Source of the DNA: JBIOJM01 sp044450785
Lineage (GTDB): Bacteria; Planctomycetota; Planctomycetia; Isosphaerales; Isosphaeraceae
DNA length: 42,450 nt
Direction: 5' to 3'
Assembly: GCA_044450785.1 (NCBI GenBank)
Contig: JBIOJM010000046.1
Span: 1-42,450, forward strand
Position 1 is the first letter of the stretch; the number at the start of each line of letters is the position of its first letter. Under the pieces are notes generated by a model, which saw only the letters and a program-made list of their open reading frames with translations, was not told the origin of the DNA and did not search any database. A program made the translations under genes and the position numbers. This document shows, piece after piece, positions 24,628-33,650 of this stretch.

Positions 24628-25620
24628 ATGAGGACCCGGAAACAATTCGCATTCGTCTCCTTCCTTCTTGCCCTCATCGCAGCGGGGAGCGGACTTTTCG
24701 TCTGGAACCTGCCGACCCGGGGAGCAGGCCCTGAGTCGGGCAAGAGGCCCCGCGCCTTGTTACAGATCGCCAGCCACCCGCCGCGGGTGATGGTCTCCAA
24801 TGTCGACGGTCTCGACGATTACAAGCGCTTTTTCGAGACCCAATGTATCGTGATCAGGAGCAACCTCGTCCTCAATGCAGCCTTACGGCCGCCCGAGGTT
24901 TCTAAACTGCCTTCGATCAGGCAACGGACCGATCCCATCGCCTGGCTCCAGCAAAACCTTGAAGCGATCAGACTGAAGGATTCGGAGGTGCTCCAGGTCT
25001 CGCTGGCGGCAACTTCCGGCGCGAGCACCGCGGATCAGGCGGCAATAATCAATGCGGTCGTCAAGGCCTACATGGACGAAGTCGTCGATGTGTACACCAA
25101 ACGGCGAGTCGTCCGGCACGACCAGCTCAAGAAGCTCAAGCGGCAGTACGAAGAAATGCTGAAGGAGAGGCGGGACAACCTTCGCAAACTGTCGCAGACC
25201 GTCGCGAGCGACCAGCTCACGAGTCAGGAGAAGGAGGTTTTGCCGCGTCTTTACCACGACCTCAGGACCCAGCGCGTCAAGCTCCTGCTGGAACGGGCCG
25301 AAGCGGAAGCTCTGCTGGCACGGCGGAAGAAGGCCGAGGGGGCCAGGAGCGAGCCGGTCCGCAAGGAGATTGCCCAGATCGAGGATCGTCTGGCCGTCCT
25401 GATTGCGCGCCAGAAGGTCCTTGACGAGGAGCTGAGCCGAGTGAAACTCGAGATGCGGGAAGTCACCGATCAACAGCTCGATCTCGAAGCGCTCAAGGAC
25501 GATGTCACTCTCATGCAGGAGTCTGCTCGAAAGGTCGGCGCCGAGGTTGAGGCGTTAACCATCGAGCTCCAGGCGCCTCCGCGCATCCGCGTGCTCGACG
25601 AAGCAATTCCACCCAGGTGA
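24628..25620 (+). CDS. Membrane-anchored Wzz/GumC-like coiled-coil protein
   Basis: A 330-residue protein. An N-terminal signal-anchor lies at about 8-26 (FAFVSFLLALIAAGSGLFVW). A globular part (about 45-160) resembles the Wzz polysaccharide chain-length domain: FETQCIVIRSNLVLNAAL followed by LPSIRQRTDPIAWLQQNLEA and later INAVVKAYMDEVVD. A long coiled coil (about 165-310) is followed by IRVLDEAIPPR, the strand that precedes the second membrane helix in Wzz/GumC proteins. That second helix and the tyrosine-kinase domain are absent. It probably acts in the periplasm. ATG 24628 has GGAGG 7 nt upstream. Confidence 0.75.
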   Translation: MRTRKQFAFVSFLLALIAAGSGLFVWNLPTRGAGPESGKRPRALLQIASHPPRVMVSNVDGLDDYKRFFETQCIVIRSNLVLNAALRPPEVSKLPSIRQRTDPIAWLQQNLEAIRLKDSEVLQVSLAATSGASTADQAAIINAVVKAYMDEVVDVYTKRRVVRHDQLKKLKRQYEEMLKERRDNLRKLSQTVASDQLTSQEKEVLPRLYHDLRTQRVKLLLERAEAEALLARRKKAEGARSEPVRKEIAQIEDRLAVLIARQKVLDEELSRVKLEMREVTDQQLDLEALKDDVTLMQESARKVGAEVEALTIELQAPPRIRVLDEAIPPR

Positions 25621-25622
25621 CG

Positions 25623-25687
25623 AAGGAGGAAGGAGGAAGGAGGAACGATAAGTAAATCCCTTCTTTTTCATCCTTCATCCTTCATCC
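25623..25687. repeat. Two heptamer tandem repeats, AAGGAGG x3 and TTCATCC x3
   Basis: Three perfect AAGGAGG units (25623-25643) and, after 23 nt, three perfect TTCATCC units (25667-25687) fill the gap between the coiled-coil gene and the FG-GAP gene. The AAGGAGG unit mimics a Shine-Dalgarno sequence but is too far from a start codon to serve as one. Confidence 0.85.
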
Positions 25688-25709
25688 TTGCGAGGAGGAG
25701 GAGTTACCG

Positions 25710-27479
25710 ATGGCCTCGCCCCGCGCGACCGTTTCAGGAACCCTGTGCCGGTTGGCGGTGCTGCTCATATTGGCCGCGTGGCGCTCGCCCTGCGGCGCGG
25801 CCGATCTCTTCCGGGACGACTTCTCCAGCTTCCCCCCCGGCTGGCTCACGCGGCCCGTCGGCCAGCTCAACGCCGCGATCCAGGAATACCATTACCTGCC
25901 GCACCGCGGGGTGCCGCTCGGGCCGTGGGCCAATGCGATCTGCCACCTGGACGCCTGGGCCGCCGGCGAGGAGGACGGCAAGGCCTACCTCGAGCAGCAC
26001 ACGGTCAACGACCAGTCCCGGCTGATGAACCCGATCTTCTTGACCGGCGTGCCCGAGTGGGAGAGCTACACCGTGGAGGTCGGCGTGCGGCCCCTTTCCA
26101 AGGACGACATGGCCGGCGTCGTCTTCCGGTACCACACCAACCGATCGCGAATCGACGCACGGGTCGCCGGTCGCGAGGCGGAGCTCGCGGGGCTCCGGGA
26201 CCGAAACCCGCGGCCCAAGGTCTGGAAGACGTTCAAGACGCCGAAATTCGGAGCCGGGCGGAACGTCCGGCTCGGCGACCTGGACGGCGACGGCACGCCG
26301 GAGATCTTGATCGCCCAGAACATCCCCCGGATCGGCGACAACTTCATGCAGATCAGTTGCCTGACGGCCGTGACTCTCGACGGCCGGGTCCTCTGGCAAC
26401 TGGGCCGTCCCGACCCGAAGAACGGCCTGCTGACTGCGGATACCCCCTTCCAGATCCACGACATCGACGGCGACGGCCGCAACGAGGTCGTGATGTTGAA
26501 GGACTTCAAGCTCCAGGTCCTTGAGGGCCACACGGGCCGGGTCCGGAAGTGGGTGTGGATGCCGCGGGCCCTCCCCGACAACGGGAAAAAGCCCTTCACG
26601 CTGACCAATGGCGACTCGCTGGCGTTCCTCAACCTCTCCGGAGGAACCGGCCGGCGCGAGCTCCTGGTCAAGGACCGTTACTCGAACTTCTGGACCTTCG
26701 ACAGCGGCCTCGCGCAGTTGTGGCTGGGACAGGGCCAGACCGGGCACTTCCCTTACCCGTTTGACATTGACGGTGACGGGCGCGACGAGGTCGCGATCGG
26801 CTACGCGCTCTGGGACCACCGCGGGCATCGGATCTGGAGCCACGACGCGGAGCTGGAGGACCACGCCGACGGAGTCGCGGTAGGCAACTTCAGCGGCGAC
26901 CCGCGGGCGGAACCGAGATTCTACGCCTGGGGCAGCGACGAGGGGTTCCTGATGTTCGACCGCCGCGGCACGATCATGAAGCACGTGCGGATCGGACACG
27001 CCCAGACCGCCAGCGTCGGCAAGTATCTCCCCGACCGGACGGGGCTGCAACTGATGTGCATCAACTTCTGGAAGAACCCCGGCATCATCTCGCTGTTCGA
27101 CCACGACGGCAACCTCCTGGGGCAGCAGGAGCCGATCCACTCCGGCAGCTCGATGCTCCCGGTGAACTGGCGTGGCGACGGACAGGAGTTCGTCCTGCTC
27201 TCGGGCAACGCCCACGAGGGGGGCATGATCGACGGCAAGATGCGCCGGGTCGTGATGTTCCCCGACGACGGCCACCCCGACCTGGCGGCCTACGTCGCGG
27301 ACGTGACGGGCGATGCCCGCGACGAGGTGATCCTCTGGGACCAGGAGCGGGTCTGGATCTACACCCAGGACCGACCCTTCCCGGGGAAGCGCGTCTACTC
27401 CCCGACGAGGAACCCCGGTTACAACGAGTCGAACTATCGCACGGTCGTCTCCCTGCCGGGCTGGGCCGGGGCGCGCTGA
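25710..27479 (+). CDS. Exported FG-GAP/VCBS beta-propeller protein, rhamnogalacturonan-lyase-like
   Basis: A 589-residue protein with a signal peptide (LAVLLILAAWRSPCGA, cut near residue 31). An N-terminal lectin-like beta-sandwich follows (DDFSSFPPGW to VVFRYH, about 35-145), then a propeller with calcium-type repeats GDLDGDGTPEI, DIDGDGRNEVV and DIDGDGRDEVAIG. The order DGDGRDE...WDHRGHRIWSH..DHADGVAVG resembles the PL11 rhamnogalacturonan lyase fold, which cuts pectin. The catalytic site cannot be confirmed here, so a lyase role is tentative. GAGGAGGAG precedes ATG 25710 by 7 nt. Confidence 0.75.
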   Translation: MASPRATVSGTLCRLAVLLILAAWRSPCGAADLFRDDFSSFPPGWLTRPVGQLNAAIQEYHYLPHRGVPLGPWANAICHLDAWAAGEEDGKAYLEQHTVNDQSRLMNPIFLTGVPEWESYTVEVGVRPLSKDDMAGVVFRYHTNRSRIDARVAGREAELAGLRDRNPRPKVWKTFKTPKFGAGRNVRLGDLDGDGTPEILIAQNIPRIGDNFMQISCLTAVTLDGRVLWQLGRPDPKNGLLTADTPFQIHDIDGDGRNEVVMLKDFKLQVLEGHTGRVRKWVWMPRALPDNGKKPFTLTNGDSLAFLNLSGGTGRRELLVKDRYSNFWTFDSGLAQLWLGQGQTGHFPYPFDIDGDGRDEVAIGYALWDHRGHRIWSHDAELEDHADGVAVGNFSGDPRAEPRFYAWGSDEGFLMFDRRGTIMKHVRIGHAQTASVGKYLPDRTGLQLMCINFWKNPGIISLFDHDGNLLGQQEPIHSGSSMLPVNWRGDGQEFVLLSGNAHEGGMIDGKMRRVVMFPDDGHPDLAAYVADVTGDARDEVILWDQERVWIYTQDRPFPGKRVYSPTRNPGYNESNYRTVVSLPGWAGAR

Positions 27480-27716
27480 TGAAAAGTTGGTCTTGCACAA
27501 ACTGCGCGTTCATCGAGGACTACCCCCCTCTCATCCCCCCTCCGATAGGGGGGAATCGTCCCGATTTCGTTGCGCGGTTTTTCCCCCACTTGCGAAGGGG
27601 GGGTCAGGGTGGCGTGATGAAAAGTTGGGCCCGCGGAGGTGCCGCGTTCATCGCGGAAAAACCAACCGTCTCCCAACCACCGCGCCAGTCCAGTCAAAAC
27701 GAACCTTTCATCACCC
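27477..27716. repeat. Intergenic cluster of palindromic repeat elements
   Basis: TGATGAAAAGTTGG occurs at 27477-27490 and 27615-27628, each followed about 15 nt later by GCGTTCATCG, making two copies of a roughly 42-bp imperfect palindrome. A third, inverted copy (TGATGAAAGGTTCG on the minus strand) sits near 27700-27713. Between them are C-run/G-run hairpins (CCCCCCTCCGATAGGGGGG at about 27535-27553, and a similar one at about 27583-27603). The first copy supplies the stop codon of the FG-GAP gene. No convincing coding sequence is present. Confidence 0.7.
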
Positions 27717-27747
27717 CAGGGTCAGGAGGGGTTGCATTCCTCCGGTC

Positions 27748-29602
27748 ATAAGGGCGACGACCTCATTCTTGATCGTTGTTCTCGCGTGTGCCGTGCGTGC
27801 TGATGACTTGCGGCGGGAGGTGGACGCCCTGCGTCCGAACGACGTGACCGCCCAGGGGGCGGCAGTGCTCGACGACCTCGAGCAGCGGGCCCGCGACGCA
27901 CTCGCCGCGATCCACCGGTGCACTACCGCGCGCGATGCCGACCGGATGCGCGGGCGGCTCCGCCGCGAGCTGACGCGGTCGCTCGGGACCGACCGGTTGC
28001 CCTGGCCTCCCGACCTGCGCCCGCGAGTGGTCGGCATTCTCCCGCGCGATGCGTACCGCATCGAGAAGGTGGTCTACCAATCCCTCCCGGGCGCGCCGGT
28101 CCCCGCCCACCTCTACGTTCCCGCGTCCTTGGACCGGCCCGCGCCGTCGGTCCTGTTCTACCCCGGCCACTGGTGGCCCGACAGTAAGGCCCGCCCGGAC
28201 TTCCAGGCCTTTTGCATCAACATGGCGCGGCTCGGCTTCGTCGTGCTCAACTTCGACCCTTTCGGCCAGGGAGAGCGGGGCGTCTCGTCGCGCGACCACC
28301 GCCGCACCGAGGCGCTTCTGGTGGGGGTCGCCCAGCAGGGGTTCGCCGAGTATGAGACCCGCTGCGCGCTCGAGTACCTGCTCTCCCGAAAGGAGGTCGA
28401 CCAAGGGCGCGTCGGGATCACCGGCGCGTCGGGGGGCGGCTTCAACACCTGGGTCACTGCGGCACTCGACGACCGGATTGCGGTGGCCGTCCCGGTGGTG
28501 GGCACCAGCGAGTTCGCCGAGCAGATCCACGTCTGCCGGCCGTTGGACTGGTACCACGCGTCCGAGCACTGCCACTTCGTCCCCGGCCTGATCCGCTACG
28601 CCAACAACCACGAGCTGCTGGCGATGTCGGCCCCGAAGCCGGTCCTGATCATCGCGGCCTCGGAGGACCAGAGCTTCCCGCTCGCGGGCGTCCGCCAGGT
28701 CGCCGGCTACGGGCGGACTCTCTACGAGTCGTACGGGGCCGGGGACAAGACCGGCCTGGTGGTGGACCGTTCGGAGGGTCACGGCTACCAGCGGGTCAAG
28801 CGCGAGGCGGCGTACGGGTGGTTCCTCCGCTGGCTGGCGCAGCGCGGTGACGGCCGCCCGTACCCGGAGCCCCCCACGGAGACTCTCCCCTTCGATGCCG
28901 AGGAGCTGCGCTGCTTTCCCCCCGGCCGGAACGAAGGGGCCGGTCCGGCGATGATCGAGGCGGTGCGGCGTCTGGCGCGCGACCTGCCCCCCTCGCCGCC
29001 CCGGATCGACCTGGGAGCGGTCCTCGGTAGGGTGCCGTCGGTTCTCCCGGCCCGGGTCAAGGTCACGGGCGCCCGGCTCGAGCGGCTGTTGATCCCCTCG
29101 GAAGCGGGCCTGGACGTCCCCGCCTTCTTGCTGCGGCCGGCGGGCGAGGTCCGTGGCCTCGTCGTCGCCCTCGACGACCGCGGCAAGGAGGTGCTGGCCT
29201 CGGACCCGGTCGTCCGGGAGGCCCACGCCCGGGGCTGGGCCGTTTGCGGTGTCGACCCCCGGGGCATCGGTGAATTGGCCGTCGACAAACCCGGCTGGGT
29301 GTTCGCCGTCAGCCTCCTGCTGGGTGAAAACTTCATCGGCCGTCAGGCCTGGGACGTCGGCCGCGTACTCGAAGCCTTGGGGGCCCCCGGCGCGTTGCCC
29401 GGCAAGCCAATCGGCCTCTACGCCCGCGGCCAGGACGCTTGCGTCGCAGGCCGACGGTCTGATCGTCAACCCCCGGGACGGCGACGGGGATCGCCTCACG
29501 GAGGCGGTCGCCCGGGGCCTCCTGCCGACGCGCGTGCGGGTCATCTCCGCCGAGGAGCCCGGGGAAATCGTCAAAGAGTTCCTCCAGGCGTTCCTTCGGT
29601 AA
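27748..29602 (+). pseudogene. Decayed exported alpha/beta hydrolase (acetyl-xylan-esterase-like)
   Basis: The frame shows a signal-like start (RATTSFLIVVLACAVRA), then an alpha/beta hydrolase with YPGHWWPDSKARPDF, a nucleophile elbow GITGASGGGFNTW, and the acid/His regions IIAASEDQSFPL and DRSEGHGYQ. A second, degenerate hydrolase-like half follows. Two defects are visible. Where a start is expected there is ATA at 27748 (before RATTSF), with only a weak TTG at 27769. Near 29445 the frame changes by +1, from IGLYARGQDA to QADGLIVNPRDGDGDRLTEA, and the segment between these motifs seems to be missing. A small deletion with a frameshift explains this. The esterase half might still be made. Confidence 0.6.
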
Positions 29603-29724
29603 GTGCTCTCGAGGACAAGGTATTCCTGGGCCAGGTCGAGCCGGAAACGAGCAAAGGTTGTATCCGGAGGGCCGGCAAACAGAACGGCTCTCCAGGAACC
29701 TTGTCGGCCCTTCGGATAGAACCG

Positions 29725-29868
29725 GATCTCGGGGGTATCCAAAACGGTGGGCGACTTGCCGAAGTACCGGGCGAAGCGGGCGACGCAGGCAACGTCGGCC
29801 TTGATCGTCTTGGGCTTGAGTCCATGCAGGGTCATGTCGTCGATCATTCGCTGTCGCTGGGGAGTCAT
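29725..29868 (-). pseudogene. N-terminal stub of a tyrosine recombinase/integrase
   Basis: From an ATG at 29868, with AGGAG about 8 nt upstream, the product reads MTPQRQRMIDDMTLHGLKPK then ADVACVARFARYFGKSPT and DTPEIRFY. This is the SAM-like N-terminal domain of the integrases that accompany IS91-type elements. After about 48 residues the similarity stops, and no catalytic Arg/His/Tyr domain follows. It marks an old mobile-element insertion next to the decayed hydrolase. The 250 bp from 29869 to 30118 hold nothing else I can support. Confidence 0.6.
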
Positions 29869-30118
29869 GGTGAAAGCTCCTGAGCTGAAGGTGAGGGACG
29901 GGAAACAACCCTCATGATCGCTCAGGCGGCAGGCGATCTCGGCGCCGTGGTCAGTCCATGATGGTGGATCGAGCCGGCGGGGAAGAAGTGTGAAGTCGGG
30001 GAAAAAGAGGTGACGGAACGTGAGCATTGCCGGCACGCGCCAAAGCTGACGCACGCGGCATCTCCCGCGAAGCGGGTTAGTTCAACCCATCGACGGGGTT
30101 CTCAACAACGGGATTGAT

Positions 30119-32587
30119 CTACGATCCCGTCACGCTGCCCGCCAACCCTCGTTTTTCTTGAGCGCCGCCGGACCCGGCCGCCCGGTAACCCTCCAGCTCG
30201 AGGATCGAGAGGGTCGTCCGAGGGACTGCGTCCGGGTTCAGGGAGATGCTATCGATGCCCTGCTCGACCAGAAAGCGGGCGAACTCCGGATAGTCGCTGG
30301 GCGCCTGGCCGCAGATGCCGATCTTGCGCCCCTTCCCCCGCGCCGCCCGAATCACAGAGGCGATCATCGTCATCACGGCGGGGTCGCGCTCGTCGAAGAT
30401 GTGGGCGACGATCTCCGAGTCGCGGTCCACACCCAGGACGAGCTGCGTCAGGTCGTTGGAGCCGATCGAAAAGCCGTCGAAGATCTCGGCGAAGGCGTCG
30501 GCCCGGATCACGTTGCTGGGGATCTCGCACATCACGTACACCTCCAACCCCCGCTCGCCCCGCTTCAGGCCGTTCTTCTCCATCTCGGCCAGGACCCGCC
30601 GCCCCTCCTCGACAGTGCGGCAGAAGGGGACCATCAGCTTCAGGTTCGTCAGCCCCATCTCGTCGCGCACCGCCTTCATCGCGCGGCACTCCAGGGCGAA
30701 CCCGTCGCGGTAACGCGGGTCGTAGTAGCGCGAGGCGCCCCGGAACCCGAGCATTGGGTTCTCCTCGGTGGGCTCGTAGCGCCGCCCGCCGACGAGGTTA
30801 GCGTACTCGTTGGTCTTGAAATCGCTCAGCCGTACGATCACGTCCTTGGGGTAGAACGCCGCGGCGATCGTGGCGACGCCCTGGGCCAGCTTGTCGACGA
30901 AGAACTGCACCTTGTCGGCGTAGCCGGCCGTCCTTTGGTCGATCTCCGCACGGAGCGCCGGGTCGTCGAGGCGAACGTAGTCGAGCAGGGCCATGGGGTG
31001 GACCTGGATGGAGGTCGAGATGATGAACTCCTCCCGCGCCAGCCCGACACCGTCATTGGGCAGGAAGGAGAGTCGGAACGCCTCGTCGGGGTTACCCACG
31101 TTCATCATGATCCTGGTCCGGGGCCGGGGCATCGTCCCGAGATCCTGCCGCTGGACTTCGAAGTCGAGCAGCCCCTCGTAGACGGCGCCGGTCTCCCCTT
31201 CGGCGCAGGAGACGGTGACGCCCTGGCCGTCGCCGAGAACCTCGGTCCCCCGCTCTGTGCCGACGATCGCCGGCAGGCCCAGCTCGCGGCTGACGATCGC
31301 GGCGTGACAGGTGCGGCCGCCGCGGTTGGTGACGATCGCCGCGGCCTTCTTCATCGTCGGCTCCCAGTCCGGGTCGGTCTTGTCGGTCACCAGCACGTCG
31401 CCGTCACGGAACAGGTGCAGGTCCTGCACGCTCTTGATCACACGCACGGGCCCGCGGCCGATCTTCCCGCCGACACTGCGCCCGGTGATGAGTTTCCGGC
31501 CTTTCTGGGTCAGGCAGTAGGTCTCCACCGCGCCGGGCCGCTTCCTCGACTGGACCGTCTCCGGCCGCGCCTGGAGGATGAACAGCTCGCCGGTGCGACC
31601 ATCCTTGGCCCATTCCAGATCCATTGGGGTCGCCCGCCCTCGGTTCGCGGAGTAATGGTCCTCGACCAGGCAGGCCCACCGCGCCAAGTCCAGGATCTCG
31701 TCGTCGGTGATCGCGAACCGGGCACGGTCGTCGGGCGGGACGGGGATGTTCTTCGTCATCCGGCCCCCGCCCACGTCGTAGACGAGCTTGAATTCCTTAT
31801 TCCCGAGCCTCTTCTCCAGGATCGGCCGGTATCCCTGCCGGAGCGTCGGCTTGAAGACGCAGTACTCGTCCGGGTTCACCGACCCCTGGACCACGTTCTC
31901 GCCGAGCCCATAGGAGGCGTTGATCAGGACGGCGTCGCGGAACCCGCTCTCGGTGTCGATCGTGAACATGACCCCGGATGCCGCCAGGTCCGACCGGACC
32001 ATCCGCTGCACGCCGACCGAGAGGGCGATCTGGAAGTGGTCGAACCCTTTGTCAACCCGGTAGGAGATCGCCCGGTCGGTGAACAACGACGCGAAGCACC
32101 GCCGACAGGCCTCCAGCAGCGCCTCATGCCCCTGGACGTTCAGATACGTTTCCTGCTGCCCGGCGAAGCTGGCCTCGGGCAGGTCCTCGGCGGTGGCGCT
32201 GCTGCGGACGGCCACGTCGACCGGCTCGGGCGCGCCCGCACAGAGTCGGTCGTAGGCGCGGGCAATGGCGTCCCGCAGGCCCACCGGCAGGGCGGCCCCG
32301 AGGATCGCCTGGCGCGCCCCGAGCCCCCGGCGCCGGAGGTTCTCGACGTCGCGAGTGTCGAGCCCGGCGAGGATCTCGCGGAGGCGGGTGTCCAGCCCGG
32401 CGGAGCGGAGGAAGTCACGGTACGCCGTCGCCGTGACGGCGAACCCGTCGGGCACCTTCACGCCCTTGGGGGTCAGCTCGCGGTACATCTCCCCGAGCGA
32501 CGCGTTCTTACCCCCGACCGAGGCGACGTCCCCGATCCCGATCGTACCGAACGTGCGGATGTAAGCGGATCGGTCTTCACCCTGCAT
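30119..32587 (-). CDS. ppsA: Phosphoenolpyruvate synthase (pyruvate, water dikinase)
   Basis: An 822-residue enzyme converting pyruvate, ATP and water to PEP, AMP and phosphate, the entry to gluconeogenesis. It has an N-terminal ATP-grasp domain (GIGDVASVGGKNASLGEMYR; AVRSSATAEDLPEASFAGQQ). The swivelling phosphohistidine domain follows, with GGRTCHAAIVSRELG (catalytic His). Last is the PEP-binding TIM barrel, with GSNDLTQLVLGVDRDS and GICGQAPSDYPEF (catalytic Cys). Length fits the family. The ATG at 32587 has GGGAGG 9 nt upstream. It is 122 bp downstream of a small gene of unknown function, probably in one unit that begins with the structured leader at 33282-33374. Confidence 0.96.
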   Translation of the reverse strand: MQGEDRSAYIRTFGTIGIGDVASVGGKNASLGEMYRELTPKGVKVPDGFAVTATAYRDFLRSAGLDTRLREILAGLDTRDVENLRRRGLGARQAILGAALPVGLRDAIARAYDRLCAGAPEPVDVAVRSSATAEDLPEASFAGQQETYLNVQGHEALLEACRRCFASLFTDRAISYRVDKGFDHFQIALSVGVQRMVRSDLAASGVMFTIDTESGFRDAVLINASYGLGENVVQGSVNPDEYCVFKPTLRQGYRPILEKRLGNKEFKLVYDVGGGRMTKNIPVPPDDRARFAITDDEILDLARWACLVEDHYSANRGRATPMDLEWAKDGRTGELFILQARPETVQSRKRPGAVETYCLTQKGRKLITGRSVGGKIGRGPVRVIKSVQDLHLFRDGDVLVTDKTDPDWEPTMKKAAAIVTNRGGRTCHAAIVSRELGLPAIVGTERGTEVLGDGQGVTVSCAEGETGAVYEGLLDFEVQRQDLGTMPRPRTRIMMNVGNPDEAFRLSFLPNDGVGLAREEFIISTSIQVHPMALLDYVRLDDPALRAEIDQRTAGYADKVQFFVDKLAQGVATIAAAFYPKDVIVRLSDFKTNEYANLVGGRRYEPTEENPMLGFRGASRYYDPRYRDGFALECRAMKAVRDEMGLTNLKLMVPFCRTVEEGRRVLAEMEKNGLKRGERGLEVYVMCEIPSNVIRADAFAEIFDGFSIGSNDLTQLVLGVDRDSEIVAHIFDERDPAVMTMIASVIRAARGKGRKIGICGQAPSDYPEFARFLVEQGIDSISLNPDAVPRTTLSILELEGYRAAGSGGAQEKRGLAGSVTGS

Positions 32588-32709
32588 GATGACTGGCCTC
32601 CCTTTTTCGGTTCGGCAGCTCGCCGCCGTCAGCAAAGGGGTGCGGCCCGCCCAGATCGGCTGGGCCGTCGCCCCGGTTCACGGGTTTGGACCCGCGGGGA
32701 AGCGCGGGC

Positions 32710-33222
32710 TCAGGTCACCTCTCCCGCGGCCCGGCTTTGCCGCGCCACGTTCCACATCCGGTACAGGTCGCTCACCGAATCGGCGTCGAACAGGTGGAGG
32801 AGCCGGCCGTAGCCGTAGACTTTCCCCCCCGAGTGGAGCGCGTCCGCCGTCTCCACCTCAACGCACACCTCGTTGTCGCGGACGAACTGGATGAAATCTT
32901 CCAGGTCCTCCGCGGCCATCTGGAATCGACCCTGTTCGTTGATGTAGAGCTCGTCGGCCACGGCCGACCCCTCCTCGATCCCGGCGGGGATCCCCGGCGA
33001 GACCTCGGTCTGGTCCGGACCGATTTGCTCGAGCCGTTCGATCACGGCCCGGATGATGCACTCCTGGCCAAGGACCTTGTCTCGGAAGGCGGGGGTATGG
33101 GTACGGTGCACCTCGACGCGGGTCTCGCCGAGTGCCTGCCGCAACAGGTCGAGGAGGGTGTCTCGTTCCTCACTGGACAGGGTCAGGGTGTGGCTCGATA
33201 GCTGGAGGACTTCGGCTGGCAT
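32710..33222 (-). CDS. Small protein of unknown function upstream of ppsA
   Basis: A 170-residue acidic, soluble protein with no signal or membrane segment. The N-terminal part (LTLSSEERDTLLDLLRQALG then EVHRTHTPAFRDKVLGQE) is a helical layout that I associate with small uncharacterised bacterial proteins. The C-terminal half is beta-rich and acidic (EDFIQFVRDNEVCVEVETAD). AAAGGAG lies about 8 nt before ATG 33222. It is the first gene after the minus-strand leader RNA and precedes ppsA, so a role linked to PEP synthase is possible, but no function is claimed. Confidence 0.8.
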   Translation of the reverse strand: MPAEVLQLSSHTLTLSSEERDTLLDLLRQALGETRVEVHRTHTPAFRDKVLGQECIIRAVIERLEQIGPDQTEVSPGIPAGIEEGSAVADELYINEQGRFQMAAEDLEDFIQFVRDNEVCVEVETADALHSGGKVYGYGRLLHLFDADSVSDLYRMWNVARQSRAAGEVT

Positions 33223-33281
33223 CTCCGTCTCCTTTCGTTCTCGTGGCTTCTTTCTTCATGGCCGGGGACCGAACCAGGCAC

Positions 33282-33328
33282 AAAAGAAAAACCCCATCCA
33301 TGCGATCGGAAGCATCGCACGAACGGGG
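33282..33328 (-). terminator. Intrinsic terminator in the ppsA-unit leader
   Basis: On the minus strand, the arm 33328-33314 (CCCCGTTCGTGCGAT) pairs over 15 positions, including G-U pairs, with 33306-33292 (ATCGCATGGATGGGG) around a 7-nt loop. TTTTTCTTTT (33291-33282) follows directly. The 5' arm shares its first bases with the conserved block, so the two folds exclude each other. Confidence 0.75.
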
Positions 33329-33374
33329 CCACCATAGCCGAGTTCATGTCGCCCATCGCGAGCGACACAAATCT
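33282..33374 (-). ncRNA. Structured leader RNA (candidate riboswitch), copy controlling the ppsA unit
   Basis: Minus strand, 5' to 3': stem 1 TGTCGC/GCGACA (33367-33362 with 33352-33347) holds the loop TCGCGATGG. A 6-nt linker leads to the block CGGCTATGGTGGCCC (33340-33326), which can fold as GGCT/GGCC around ATGGT. An intrinsic terminator reusing the final C run follows. The plus-strand copy at 33651-33729 has the same loop and block. Stem 1 differs at two base pairs in a compensating way (C-G to U-A, G-C to A-U), as expected of a conserved RNA fold. The terminator ends about 60 nt before the first gene. I do not recognise the class. Confidence 0.65.
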
Positions 33375-33380
33375 ATCATC

Positions 33381-33409
33381 ACTGTAATCGCCCGAACGCC
33401 ATCGGGCAA
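33381..33409 (-). promoter_or_regulatory. Candidate promoter for the ppsA-unit leader
   Basis: Minus strand: -35 TTGCCC (33409-33404), 17-nt spacer, -10 TACAGT (33386-33381). Each box matches 4 of 6 consensus bases. It would start transcription near 33374, just before stem 1 of the leader. Confidence 0.4.
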
Positions 33410-33614
33410 TCCCCCACGCCAACAACGTTCTGGAAGCCGCAGCGGCTTGGCTCGCTCCCATCGTGGGGATCGCGGACGACGCTAACCGCCTTCCGTGATA
33501 GATGCACCAAGTTGGTCTCATAGGTGCGAAGCCCAGGCAGGGCGTCAGGGGAAGAGATTGCCCTGAAGCGCTCGCTCGACGGCGCGACAAACTCGCACGC
33601 GGGCGAGAGACACC

Positions 33615-33644
33615 TTGACAGATGATCGGACGACCCTTTCTATT
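33615..33644 (+). promoter_or_regulatory. Candidate promoter for the acsA-pdh leader
   Basis: A consensus -35 TTGACA (33615-33620) is followed after 18 nt by TCTATT (33639-33644), which matches 4 of 6 bases of a -10. The start point would be near 33651, a few bases before stem 1 of the leader, the same geometry as in the divergent copy. Confidence 0.5.
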
Positions 33645-33650
33645 GAAGAG

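Noticed and set aside
25623..25687. CRISPR array, because of regular short repeats
   Set aside because: The units are 7 bp, directly tandem and without spacers; no cas gene is present.
27487..27747. An N-terminal extension of the hydrolase open frame
   Set aside because: This stretch consists of palindromic repeats and G/C runs and translates to low-complexity sequence.
30158..32812. Very long open frame antisense to ppsA (about 884 codons)
   Set aside because: Its composition (many Asp/Gly/Arg/His, no recognisable motif) is that of the complement of a high-GC gene, while the opposite strand encodes a clear PEP synthase.
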